Positions 23,294 to 33,984 of a stretch of DNA of 64,000 bases are shown piece by piece. Position numbers and translations under genes: made by a program. The stretch covers positions 22,568,001 to 22,632,000 of the forward strand of contig CM041465.1 in assembly GCA_023213395.1 (NCBI GenBank), given 5' to 3'. The DNA is from Cycas panzhihuaensis (Eukaryota > Cycadophyta). Every line of letters starts with the position of its first letter. Within the stretch, counting starts at the first letter, position 1. The notes under the pieces are model-generated. The model was not told the DNA's origin. It was given only the letters and a program-made list of their open reading frames with translations, and made no database searches.

Positions 23294-24552
23294 CCCAAAA
23301 GCATCATCATTTTACCTCTCTTAGATCTTTTTTGGCTCTCCAACTCAACTACTTCCTACTGCAACTTCTGCAGTTCCTCTCTTCCTTCCACAGGTCCACT
23401 TGTAGACCTGCAATTTTTTGCAGCTTCAGCTAGGACCCGCCTGTAACGGTCCCTCTCCGTGGTGGAAGGCTTCTCTCTAGGCATTCTCAATAAAGTTTGG
23501 GTGTGGTTCTCTTCCAATTTACCCCAGCAAGTGTCTCCTACAGCCATCCCTAGGGTTACCTCCTATAAAACCCTACAGGAATCCTCCTTTTTTTCTAGTT
23601 ACAAGGGTAAACCTACCCTAGACTCAACCCAATAGGTATTTTAGACCCCTTTTTAAGGATTTATGGTATGTTATCTTCATGTTGGATTCATTTTCTAGTG
23701 TGTTTGCTTGCTTTCTCCATATTTGGCTGTAGCAAACCTTGCTGCTATCGAGTTTGACCTTTCATTCCAGGTTTCCACCTTTCCTCTGCTAGTTTCCCTT
23801 AAGGAAGCAGCGAGAGAAGATCCATAAAGGTTGGGTGAAGGGAGTAAGGCAAGGGTAGCCCTACTTAGGCCTACTCTCCAAGGGCAACCCCCTTCCCACC
23901 TTTCTTCTCCTGCTACCATGCTTCTCTTGGGTTAATTAGGAGAAGGTAAACCTTAGGCCTGCGTTGGATTATCAGTGTGTGCAGCCCTTTACTGCATTGA
24001 TTCCAGGCCTACGCGCCTCTTATTTGGACCCCCATAGTGTCCCTAATGCTGTTGGGTATCCTTTGAAAACATTAGTTGGGGTTTGTATGTTGGATTACTA
24101 CCCGTAGCAACTCCATCGCCTTTCTACCTCTCCAACACTCTACTACACTTAGCCTCATGTTTCTTAGCTATCATAAGTTACTATTTGTCCTTTCTTTGCT
24201 GTGATAAAGGACTATGTAGAGAACCTAGTGGAGGGTTTGGCCATGTTGAGGCTTCCCTTCACTCCTTCTTGCTTGATGTTCATGTTTTCTTGAGGGAACA
24301 TTGGAGTTATTTGTAGGAGTTATTTTCCTGACTTGATATAATGATTTGATATATATATATATCACATACACTTGCACATATATATATATATAACTCTCTT
24401 TGCAGCCCCTCCTTGGAAGGGATAAGTTCTCGCATGTGCAGGTTGGAGTAGTTTTATGTGAAAAGAAAAGGCCTCCAAATCAGGTATGCTTCGTCCCCTT
24501 TTCCTTTCTTTTGTTCCATTCACTTCCTTTTTGTTCTGCTTTCTCTTCATAA

Positions 24553-24572
24553 GGGGAAGGTAAGGAAGCCCC
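24553..24572 (+). promoter_or_regulatory. Conserved LTR block, Gypsy-4 5' copy
   Basis: GGGGAAGGTAAGGAAGCCCC is identical to the Gypsy-3 copy at 18883 although the LTR around it has diverged widely. Confidence 0.6.
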
Positions 24573-25356
24573 TTCTTCCACATTGATCTTCATCATACAT
24601 TCGTTAGCTAGCGAGAGGGCGTAAGTTGCGCATAGGTGAGGTCTCCTATCGGCCGCTACACCTCCCAGGTATGCACATCTTTTCCCTTACCCCCCTATTT
24701 CCCTTTTTTTGCTTTCATTTAAATCTATGTTCTACCTAAATAGACCACATGAAAGTAAAAGGTTAAATGGTGTTGATTGTTTGCATTTATACATCATATG
24801 CTTGACTCGTATAGGAACCCCCCTTTCCTCTTCCTCTTCCTACCACCCAAACATACCCTTAGGTATATTTTGTTTGGTATTGTTTGCTTGCACACGTCGT
24901 ATTTGTTCTTTTCGCTCCTCTGCCCCTTTAGTTGTTAAAGGAAGATTTGGCTTGAGTGCCTCCCTCTCTCTCTATAGGTTCTATTTACCTTGACCAAATA
25001 GCCAAGAGAGACCCACTTACATCGTAGGCCTTTGCCTACCCCATTCATGTCCATTTCCCTTCATCATATGGAAATTGTTTGAGAATTCCTCTTCTTCCCT
25101 TCCGGCCATCTAAGGGTGGGAGGACCTTCCTCTCGAGACCATCCAGGCTATCCCCTATATGCACTCTGTCTTTAGGATTGAGGGCTACTTTAAGGTAGTT
25201 GGGTGTCATTCACAGGTCCTGAACTCGCGCTCTAGTGCATGGGGTGCCCTACGTGGTGCTCTCTTTGCTTGTAGGATCTTGCCCACACCTTCATCATCAT
25301 TATTGTTTACCATCATTCCTATTATGCTTAGCGACTATCTTGTAGATGCACATCTA

Positions 25357-25614
25357 TTGACGATCATATTGGGGACCTACCAATAAGGGAGCTAGTTCCT
25401 ATCCCTTCCTATTGGTACTACTACCTTTTAGTGGTCTTTTCCACTTATTTCTTTCGTTGGGCATCCCCCAACACGTACTTCATATCTCTCTTTCCTCTTC
25501 TAATGCTTTGACAAGTTTTATATGTGATGTTTCTCACATCACCTATGTGGTTTGCCCATATTATTAGAAGACCCCGCATATCATCTTCTTTCATCATTGG
25601 ATTTTGATTCGATA
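25357..25614 (+). other. Gypsy-4 PBS and leader
   Basis: TTGACGATCATATTGGGGACC aligns with the PBS region of Gypsy-3. About 240 bp of leader follow up to the first ATG at 25615, with no coding signal seen. Confidence 0.6.
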
Positions 25615-28250
25615 ATGGAAGGATACCCTTCAGATTGGGCTTATCATGCCTTTGCTTCGAGAGCTCATGAGTTCCCCACATCCATTCCAGGATCCACCTA
25701 AGAGGGTGATGATCCTACTTACTACTTGAGTGATCAACATCACCCACTTGATGCCCATCTCTCTACTCATGCAGTGGAGGGTCCATCTCCTTTTGAGCTT
25801 CATCACCCAGTTGGTGATTCTTATGAGGAGCGCCTTGAGGGATCTACTTCGTTTGAGGTCTTGCCTACCTCCTATGATCGTGTCGATACCCCTCCTGCTG
25901 ACGTGGTTGAAGCCCTTAGCGAGTGCTTTCATGCTGCTCATCTTCAATCACATCTTAGATGGTTTAAAGATGTCTTGCATGGTGGGGTACCCTCCTCATC
26001 CGCGCCTATCCTACCATCTTCATTCGCATCTATACCTCCCACAACAAGTAACCCCTTTGTGTCTATACACCATATGGACAAAACCCGGTTCCACACCCTT
26101 CCTTTCCTCCATCCTGCATAACTCCTTATGATGTGCCTTTGCAAGGAAACCCAACTTCCTTTCAAAGCACTTACCCTCAAGTCCTTTTTCAACAAGGGAT
26201 ATTTCCTCAAGGAGGGATGGGTATACCACTCCCATCTATTCCTTGTCCATTACCTCCTACATCATTTGCTGATCCTATGGTCCAAGTAAGGGCATGTCCC
26301 TTCATGGATTATAGATCAACACCACTATCTGTTGAGGCGTTAAGAACCAACTTACCGCCTCATCCCCCTGAAGTTCCTAAGTTCAATGGAACTTCATCAC
26401 ATGATCCAACAGAGCACGTCCATAGTTTCTCTATGGCATGCATTAATTACTAGGCCTATGATCACATACTAATAAAATTATTTCTACATTCCTTACAAGG
26501 TGATACCCTTAAATGGTTCTATCGCTTGCCTGCCCATTCCATTTTCTCGTTCCAACAACTTGTGGATGAGTTCATCAACTATTTTGATGTAGCTTGCCCA
26601 TTCAAAAGTGGAATGAAATCCCTTCTTTTGCTTAAACAAGGTCATGATGGAATAAATCATCACTTTGTGCAGTGATTTCATGACCTTTTCTATTCCACTA
26701 AGGCTACTTTACCTGAGGAATTAAAGAGGGATCTCTTCGTTAATGCACTTCACCCTGAAGTCCATGTGGAAGTCCTTAAGATGAGGGCAACCACATGTGA
26801 TTCCACCATCGTAAAGTGCTTAGCGCTTGAGGCTATTGAGATCCAGGCTGGACTTAAGAAGCCTCTCAATCCCTCATAATGTCATGAGGCACCACCCCAA
26901 ACTAAAGAAACCAAACCACCATAATCCATTAGGTCCTCTTCTCACCCGACTGAGAAGACCCTGGATCCGCTCACCTCTGCTATACGTTCATTTGAACGTA
27001 TGATGAATGAGCTTAAACTGCAAGCTCCTTCATCACCCACTTCCAATAAACAAATCCAATAAGCTACTTGAGCCGCTCCCCCTAAAGGTGGTAATACCTA
27101 GTCCTCTGAAGGGAGGAAGCTAGATTCTTCGCTAGAGAAGAAGTGGTGTTCTGTTCATGGGGAGTGTTTCCATGATAATTCACATTGTAGGGCTCAACAT
27201 CCTAGGGATGCCCTACAATGTGACTCATCTCCTAAATGGGCCTCAAGGCCCAACCTTGACCAACTAGTCCATAAGGATCCATTCCCCAAGCATGGGGAAC
27301 GTAATCACAATACTCAACTAAAGAAAAACTGGAACAAGGGAAGATCTTCAAATTCTCGTCCTTCACACGGTAAAGGGAAGGGTGCTCGAGATTCGTATTC
27401 TTCCTCACATTCCCCTGACTGACGTACTCCCTCACCTTCGTAGTCCTAGAATAAGGGAAGGAAGGTTAATCCAAATACTTGAGGCCACCCCCTTATATGC
27501 CCTCACTCAGTCTCAAGTAGCTAAAGAGGCAACTGGCACCTCTTCTTTTGCTCTGCACTCTAATCCTCTTCCAGAAACCTCTCTTCGAGAAGTCTCGTTA
27601 CTTCCCAAGACTATTCCTATTCATCCAGGTCGCTACGATTTTAGAAGAGCCCTTCCTCAATTCATAGTGAAGGGGAAGGCCTTTTCTGTTATCGATAAGC
27701 TTTGTACCGTGGCCACTGGGATGTCCATCATGGACGTCTTGAGAAGTTATCCTAAACAATAGACACTCCTTTTGGAAGCTTTAGGGTTGGGTGATGCACC
27801 TATTCATGCTTTGGGTATTACCCAAAGCAATGAGCCCGTCATTTCTTTTGACCCTAAAGACCTCCCCCCCTCTTGTGAAAGGGAATGCCAATGGAACTTC
27901 CCTTTCACTATCACTATTGACATACCAGACTGTACCCTGCGAAGGATTGTCATTGACAATGATTTTTCTATTAATGCCATGCCCTTATGCATTACGCAAG
28001 AGCTTGGCATTTCTACCTTGGAACCCGTTCCATGGCGATGCTAAGGCTACGATGACAGCGAAAAGACTCCTTTGGGATCTGTTTCGATCTTGCTCACTCT
28101 TGAGGGCAAGACTGTCCTTTCTGACATTGTAGTCCTTGATGTTGATATCGACTATAATCTTCTTTTGGGTTGACCATGGCTCGATCAGTTGGGAGCCATG
28201 TGTTTGACTCGCTAGGGGCAACTTAAGTTTATCCACGATGGATGAATGAG
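25615..28250 (+). pseudogene. Gypsy-4 gag and protease, broken
   Basis: An ATG at 25615 (MEGYPSDWAYHAF) opens the frame, which meets TAA at 25699 and then continues in the same frame. A Pro-rich region precedes the gag core LPPHPPEVPKFNGTSS (about 26355), which has TAG at 26451. A CX2HX4HX4C finger lies at 27147-27188 (CSVHGECFHDNSHC). The protease region has IVIDNDFSINAMPL (Asp codon at 27955), where Gypsy-3 keeps DNGSS, and ends with a YNLLLG motif near 28150. These proteins would form the particle core and mature it. Stops at 25699, 26451 and elsewhere, plus frame changes, make it non-functional. Confidence 0.87.
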
Positions 28251-29272
28251 GATTGTTTCCCATGAATGCCCACCTGTTAAACAAACTCGTCCTTCTAACC
28301 AAGCAAGCCATGGTCATACGAAGGGGGACAAAGGCCCTTCTACTTATGCTTTGGCTTGCTCCATTGGCATACCCGATTCATCCCATCTCGAAGAAGATCT
28401 TGTATCTTCTTCCTCTAGTCTTACCCATTTTGCTCCTATCAGTGTCAGGAGCTACGGGTACCTCGCCTTGTTTAGTGACGACGAGTCCCATGGCGAGGAT
28501 GAGGACTTTCCTCACCCCATCTCTTTCCTACGCGCTAGTAGGAGGCACATTTCCTTTTCTAGGTCCCAACCTAGAACTCCTCTTGTTGGAGAGACTAGTC
28601 ACCCCCTTGTGTCATATGTCATTGCACGCATAAACCCACAGGTCTTTGATTCTTCCTCTCCATCACCCCCCACAGGTGATGATCTCGAGGAACTTCCTTT
28701 TTCTCCTTGCAAGGAGCCCCTTCCTAACTCTCCCTTAGAGTCTTTAGGGGATGTTGGGCAGCTTGTTGACCATCATGGTCTCATCGCTCCCACTTCATCC
28801 AGTATCTTATCTATTCAAAGTAAGGTCATCCACGGGGTGGATTACTTTGAAGATGATGAGGCCTTACTTGATCACTTAGTGGTCTCCATGCCTAACCTAG
28901 TCGAGATTCCCTCTTTACGAGTTTCCCTTCAAGGTCTCATTGATGAGGAGTCGATCCGTCAGGCTTGACTCTTGGACCTCAAAGCCTTGGATAAGTGACG
29001 TTTAGCTACCTACTAGGTTAACCTCTCATCTAAAACCTGCTCACAAAGGACCTACGATAAACACCTTCATTCTCATCCTTTATATCCCAAGGACCACGTC
29101 CTCAAATTGGAATATCTCCATGACCGCTTAACTAAATTCAGACCCAAATGGGTTGGCCCCTTTGTCATTCTTAAGAGCCTCGATAATGGTGCCTATAGGA
29201 TCACCACCCTAGAGGGCCTTAAGTTTGAGAAAGTTGTTAATGGGAAATTCTTTAAAAAATTCTACTCATGAC
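28246..29272 (+). pseudogene. Gypsy-4 acidic linker fused to integrase C-terminus
   Basis: An open frame at 28246-28968 reads SACSIGIPDSSHLEED..., an acidic Ser-rich linker (GYLALFSDDESHGEDED) also found in Gypsy-3 at 40842-41234. Near 28890 it passes directly, in frame, into integrase C-terminal sequence (VEIPSLRVSLQGLIDEE). This continues with one or two stops through LTKFRPKWVGPFVI to FFKKFYS at 29270. In Gypsy-3 the two segments lie about 2.3 kb apart, with RT and integrase between. The fusion may be chance, or it may have kept a long gag-protease ORF open. Confidence 0.85.
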
Positions 29273-30139
29273 TCTGTCATCACCTCATTCATGCTCTGAA
29301 ATGAGCTTAAACTACCACCCTAAGCTTGCTCCCATTCCTCTTAGCCACAGGTGGAACGACGGCTTAGGGTGGCCCTCTCATTCCTTTTTGGTTCCTCCTA
29401 TGGAACCCTCATTCCCTTCCTCTTGGGAACCTTGTCCTCCTATTTAGGCATCCCCCAATTAGGATGACATTTTAGAGTACCGTCAATCCTATTCTATTTG
29501 GTATTTCTTTGCATATCCTGCTATGCTCCCATGTGGACATGCACGTTGCCCTGTTTTCTAACCCCACATATGTCCATTGCCTCTACTCATGGTGATCGTG
29601 TGTGCTCCTATTAGGAACATGGTCCCGCATGAAAGGAAATACGCATAACTCAAACAAATGTCATAGCACAAAATTCCTACAATAATTAGCTCAAAGTGCA
29701 ATCATACATATCCTCGTACATCTGTTCACTCTCATACACATACATAAACATGTAAACAAAAACATGCATATCATCCACTGCATATTATGATACACGCCAT
29801 CATACATCAAATGGGGTATTAATCACCCTGCCTATATACATCAAAATAATCATGTATCATATTATACAAATGGTATGGTACATCATATGTGGGAAGCCGG
29901 GGTCCTTGCAGGGAGGGTACAATCATGTGACTATATATGGTGACTCCCTCGAGGTCTGTGATTTCCCCTAGCTAGAACAAAACTCATATATACTATCCTA
30001 CTGCTACCCCACCCCTGGGGCATCATCTCTTGGTTGATGTGATCCCTGTCCTGGGGACCACATCCCTCCAAGACTCCTCCTTAGTCTTCGCGAGCCTCCT
30101 TCCTTACTCTCCTCATCCCGTGGCCTCTTTGGGGTCATC
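29273..30139 (+). other. Gypsy-4 spacer
   Basis: Spacer between the integrase stop and the antisense gene's 3' end. It is rich in CATA-type repeats and aligns with Gypsy-3 44081-44950. I see no coding signal; it probably includes the 3' untranslated region of the antisense gene. Confidence 0.5.
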
Positions 30140-32431
30140 GCCATCATGTGGGTCTATATCCTTCTCCACGCTGACCTCAATGCCATATCCTCCACTAGTC
30201 GATCGTATCAGGCTTGGATACGATCCCGCTCCATCTCCATGAGGAAGAGCCTCTCCTCCATCCCCCTGAGGTACTCCTCCATCACTACTATCCAGATATG
30301 GCTCCCCATATCCCCTCTGGCTCCTCCTTGGCCCTCCAGCACTTGTACCCAACTCTGTAGAGCATCCCTCTCTTCTCGGATGGTGTCCAACTCTGCCTAC
30401 TATTGTCTTGCATGTACCTCGTGCTCCTAGGACTTAGCTACCCATATGTCTCTCACCCTTATCAGTGGGGCGAATGCTGCTGTGTGGCTACCTGTCAATC
30501 TAGGCTCATCACCCACCTGGATGGGAGGGTGCCCCTCTCCATAGGCCTGAGGAAATACCTCTCGGACTACTGCCTCTACTAGTCCCCAGATATCTGCTAT
30601 GCCTACAATCCAACATGTCACATATCAGTTTATATCCATACAAATATCAAAAAAAAAAAAAAAAACTATAGATATATCTGGTAATCAGACGATGATAGGA
30701 GAAGGTTATGTCTCACTTAGTGTGGATGCTGGCTCCTCTACTCGGGTGACTGCCTCTACCTCAGGAACTACACTAGCTATAGGTACCTCCTACTTCTCGA
30801 GTACCTCCTCTGTCACCACCTCAGTGACTGGGGCATCCCTCCTCTCTGTGGATGGTGCAGTTGCCTCTCTAGATCCCCTAATGATCCGTAGCCTACGGGT
30901 CCATGTCATTGGACCCCTACTCTCTTCCGTAGCTCCTGATGGACCTACCTCTCCACCTGCAGCCCTCGATGGACCTGCCTCTCTACTTGCAATCCCTGAT
31001 AGACCTACCTCTCCTGCAAGTCGTAGCCCCATCACCTCCAACGCTGCCCTCGTCATCTCCTGGGGGCACTCCTACCCTACCTACCTCGTCATCTCTATCC
31101 CACCTCACCGCTCAATATGGATCTGATATATAATCTATCATGGTGAGGAGGTTTAGTGATGTCACCTCCACTAAGCGATAGACATGTGCCTGGTCCTTGG
31201 TCCCTCTTAACCTGGTCTGCCACCTGTGTACCATCGGGGCCCACTCTGAGATAGGGTGTAGTCCCCTTGTCAGCACTACTACTCCAAAGTGGTCGAAGAA
31301 CTAGCACTGTAGTAACATACTGTACGATAATCTGCCTCTCCCTGCTACCTGAATATCATCTAGCTATGCGATGAGGTTCACTGCTATGAGGGTAGCCCAG
31401 TCCATCCTCTCTCCTACCTCGCATCGGTGTACTGCATCCATCCATCCCCCTGGTATATTCCTATAGTTCTGTTTTCAGGATATCCAGAATAGAATACATA
31501 ATGTAATTAGCTTCCTCACTCGAGGAACTCCTGACATCACCATACTCTAGAGAGGAATCCCTCGCCTCTCCCACTTGTCTAAGCCTGTGAAATACATAGC
31601 AGCCTCCTTGTGTGCTGCCTTATTACTGGGCAATGCTCCTAGTGTCACTGGCCTCCCTATTACTAGTACTCCCAGTATCCTCCTGATGTCTATGGGCATC
31701 ACTGATACATCCCCCACCTGGGGTAAGTGGAAGACATGTCTCTACTTGTCCCAGTATAATACTATATCTACTAGTAATCGCTAATTCGATGTGTACTAGG
31801 GTGTCCTCATGACCTTTAGTAGGCCATATCTCAATATGATCTCCTTATCCTCTCTCGTCATCATCTCTATGAAACTGAGCATCACCATACCTGTGTTCTT
31901 GCAGTTCTCCACCACGATCACAACCTACAAAATGCCATAGAGCACGTTAGATTCTGGCCTATACCTATCTCTCATCCTCTAGACTGCCTCTCAGCCTCAC
32001 TTGGTTGAGATTTAGGGTCCCTCGTACCCCCATCTTCTTTCTTCTATAGTTCTATGTTCGCACCGCACCAAACTTCATGGTACCGTAGAGTTTGGCCTAG
32101 GTCTCGTGGCGATCGGGGCCCCGCAGTAAAGATCACGACATTGTGATCTTTGCCACAGTGTGAACGTCACCCCCCCAAAAGAGGGGGTGTTCTGCCCAAA
32201 AAACTAAAAAATTCTTTCCTCTGGGCCATAACCAGGCCCACTGAGATGAGGGCTGCCTAATGCCCGAGTCCTGCCTCTCTTTGGATCTAATTTGGACTCC
32301 TGGAGGTCATTTTTCGCCCATATGGGGCTTAGAAATATACATAAAAACTACAAAAACCATTGAACTTTAAATCACGAGATGGGTTGAGTTTTCAGAGATC
32401 CACTCACTCGGTCTAGTCGTGCGCTCGCCAT
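30140..32431 (-). pseudogene. Gypsy-4 antisense PMD-type gene, three exons
   Basis: Exon 1 is 32408-32431 (ATG plus 7 codons, MASARLDR) with donor GTGAGT at 32407. Intron 1 is 31925-32407 (483 nt). Exon 2 is 30717-31924 and intron 2 is 30603-30716 (114 nt, GTGAGA...TTGTAG). Exon 3 runs from 30602 to about 30140. Splicing keeps frame at both joints (phases 0 and 1). Exon 2 encodes a segment like the plant mobile domain (RHVFHLPQVGDVSVMPIDIR..LGV), then Gly/Pro/Ser repeats of EAGPSG type. Exon 3 encodes charged heptad-like sequence (EEYLRGMEERLFLMEMERD), probably a coiled coil. Stops and a frameshift near 31000 disable it. A 17-nt T run lies mid-intron 2. The role is unknown; PMD proteins otherwise occur in host genes and in some transposons. 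Confidence 0.78.
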
Positions 32432-32591
32432 ATCATCCCTGTGGTCCCAACGACTGTCTCCTGGCCTCGATCTGATGGTCAAATCTCTCTCTGTGTGCCT
32501 CCAAAATTGGGTGGTACTCTACTGCATAAGGAAGAGGCTCTGGATTCATTCGAGAGCCCGTGAAAATGAATTCCGTTTTTATCAATTTTCC

Positions 32592-32598
32592 TTATATA
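32592..32598 (-). promoter_or_regulatory. Antisense gene TATA box, Gypsy-4
   Basis: CCTATATAAGG on the minus strand. It lies 161 nt upstream of the antisense ATG, the same distance as in Gypsy-3 (47454-47460). Confidence 0.7.
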
Positions 32599-33136
32599 GG
32601 TGGGGGCCCGATGGGTGCCTTCTCTGTTCCCACTATTGTGATAGTCATTGAGATCATCCCTCATCCCTGATCATCTTTGTCTTCTGGTTGTGTTTCCCAT
32701 TGTGCTTCCATAGCCTTCATTTTCTCTCATTCCTTCGGATGCATTTATGGTGCCTCGCTGATACATTTTCGCAGGGCCCTTTTACCTTGTTTTACATGCC
32801 ACTTCCGTGCATGCCCGAGTTTATACTCATTTGGCTTATTTTGCCATCCTGGACTCATTTTTGGAGCCCGTTCCTGCCCCTAGGGTCTCCAAAGGGAATG
32901 ATCGCTCTGTTCGGAGTCATTCTTTGCTCTCTTTAGCAACTTTTGACATCCCAAAGTGCTCTTTAGCTGCCCACTCTCAGCTGGTGGTCAGATCACCTGC
33001 TCTTATCCTTCGGTAGCCTCATTCCTAGGTCCTCCTACCCTTCATGGCCATTTATTACTTGCCATATGAGCCTCTTTTATTTCAAATTATGCATTATTGT
33101 ATATTTTCTCTACTGAGACATTCCTTTTCATCATCC
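32599..33136. other. Gypsy-4 divergent intergenic region
   Basis: The rest of the 705-bp gap between the antisense ATG (32431) and the RNase H ATG (33137), which are head to head. The plus-strand frames here are not shared with Gypsy-3 as a clear protein, so I treat it as promoter or spacer. Confidence 0.5.
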
Positions 33137-33560
33137 ATGACTCTCTTCATCTTTACTGATGGTGGAAGCCGCAGTTATCACAGACCTTCTGCCACTATAT
33201 GGATTCTTCGCAGCCCTTCCAGACATAATTTTCTATGTTCCAAAATCTTCCTTCCTAAGGCCACCAATAATGAAGCTAAGTACATGGCCATTATTGAAAC
33301 CCTTACTAATGCACTATGTTTCCATCATGGATCTATTGTTCTTCTTTGCGACTCCTAAGTGGTGGTGTCCCATCTCACCCAGGTTTACCAGGTGCGATGC
33401 CCTCACTTAAGAGCCCTTACTTTGACTGCTAGATCCCTGTTGGCTAATTTCTAGTCTGTCAACATTTGACACATCCCTCGGGCCCTCAACACTGATTCAG
33501 ATAGCCTCGTTTGCCTCATCCTTAAGCGTCGTCTTCCTCTTCTTGCTGGCCACCCTTGAG
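33137..33560 (+). pseudogene. Gypsy-4 separate RNase H ORF
   Basis: ATG at 33137 is followed five codons on by LFIFTDGGS, then KATNNEAKYMAIIE, IVLLCDS and, further on, IPRALNTDSDSLVCL. This is a type I RNase H fold like the extra (archaeal-like) RNase H of Tat elements. The motif glutamate before Tyr has become Lys (NNEAKY; NNEIEY in Gypsy-3). A TAA at 33356 replaces the Gln codon that Gypsy-3 keeps after CDS. It is a short ORF of about 140 codons near the 3' LTR, not fused to pol. It would cleave RNA in RNA/DNA hybrids. Non-functional here. Confidence 0.82.
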
Positions 33561-33972
33561 ACTTGCCTGGTCACTCTTTTATCCAAGTCTTAGGCTGTCA
33601 CGTGGATCACTTTGTGAATCTGTTTGCACCTCCAAAATCTAGCCGCTGATGAGGTTAAACTATGATGACTACTAGGTTTGCTCATTTACCCCTTTTTTCT
33701 GGTATCATCATGCACTTCACTTTGCGTTTTCACTATGGGGGGCAGCCCCCTCATCATTCTTAGCTTCCAATCGATTCTTGGGTGGAACATAGGTAGCCCT
33801 TATGTTATCTCCACCTCTATCATTGTATCCACACATTTTACCACGACTCTTGCTGGCACCCTTGGCTCTTGTTATAATCATGATTTATATATATACATAC
33901 ACATGTGCTTCTGACAGTTTTGTTGCCAGCATTTGCCATCGCACCATGCTTCCGAGCAGCGAGACTCTTCTG

Positions 33973-33984
33973 CCAAGGGGGTAG
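33973..33984 (+). other. Gypsy-4 polypurine tract
   Basis: CCAAGGGGGTAG directly before the 3' LTR. It is identical to 48845-48856 in Gypsy-3. Confidence 0.85.

Larger units (their letters stand above)
22596..25356 (+). repeat. Gypsy-4 5' LTR
   Basis: Begins TATTTCCTGG (TG decayed to TA) and ends GATGCACATCTA. It holds a TATA box at 23287, the conserved block at 24553-24572, a short TA microsatellite near 24349-24392 and an AAGGGTGGGAGGA segment near 25112. No genes seen. Confidence 0.94.

Noticed and set aside
25195-25260. tRNA-like look of GGGTCCTGAACTC-type sequence near LTR ends
   Set aside because: No cloverleaf can be drawn; only a weak stem with GU pairs. It is U5 sequence.
25730-26131. 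133-codon frame overlapping the Gypsy-4 gag
   Set aside because: The frame at 25726 matches Gypsy-3 gag in protein sequence; this one does not.
27791-28132. Second plus-strand frame over the Gypsy-4 protease
   Set aside because: Shadow of the real protease frame (27772-28044); it has no motifs of its own.
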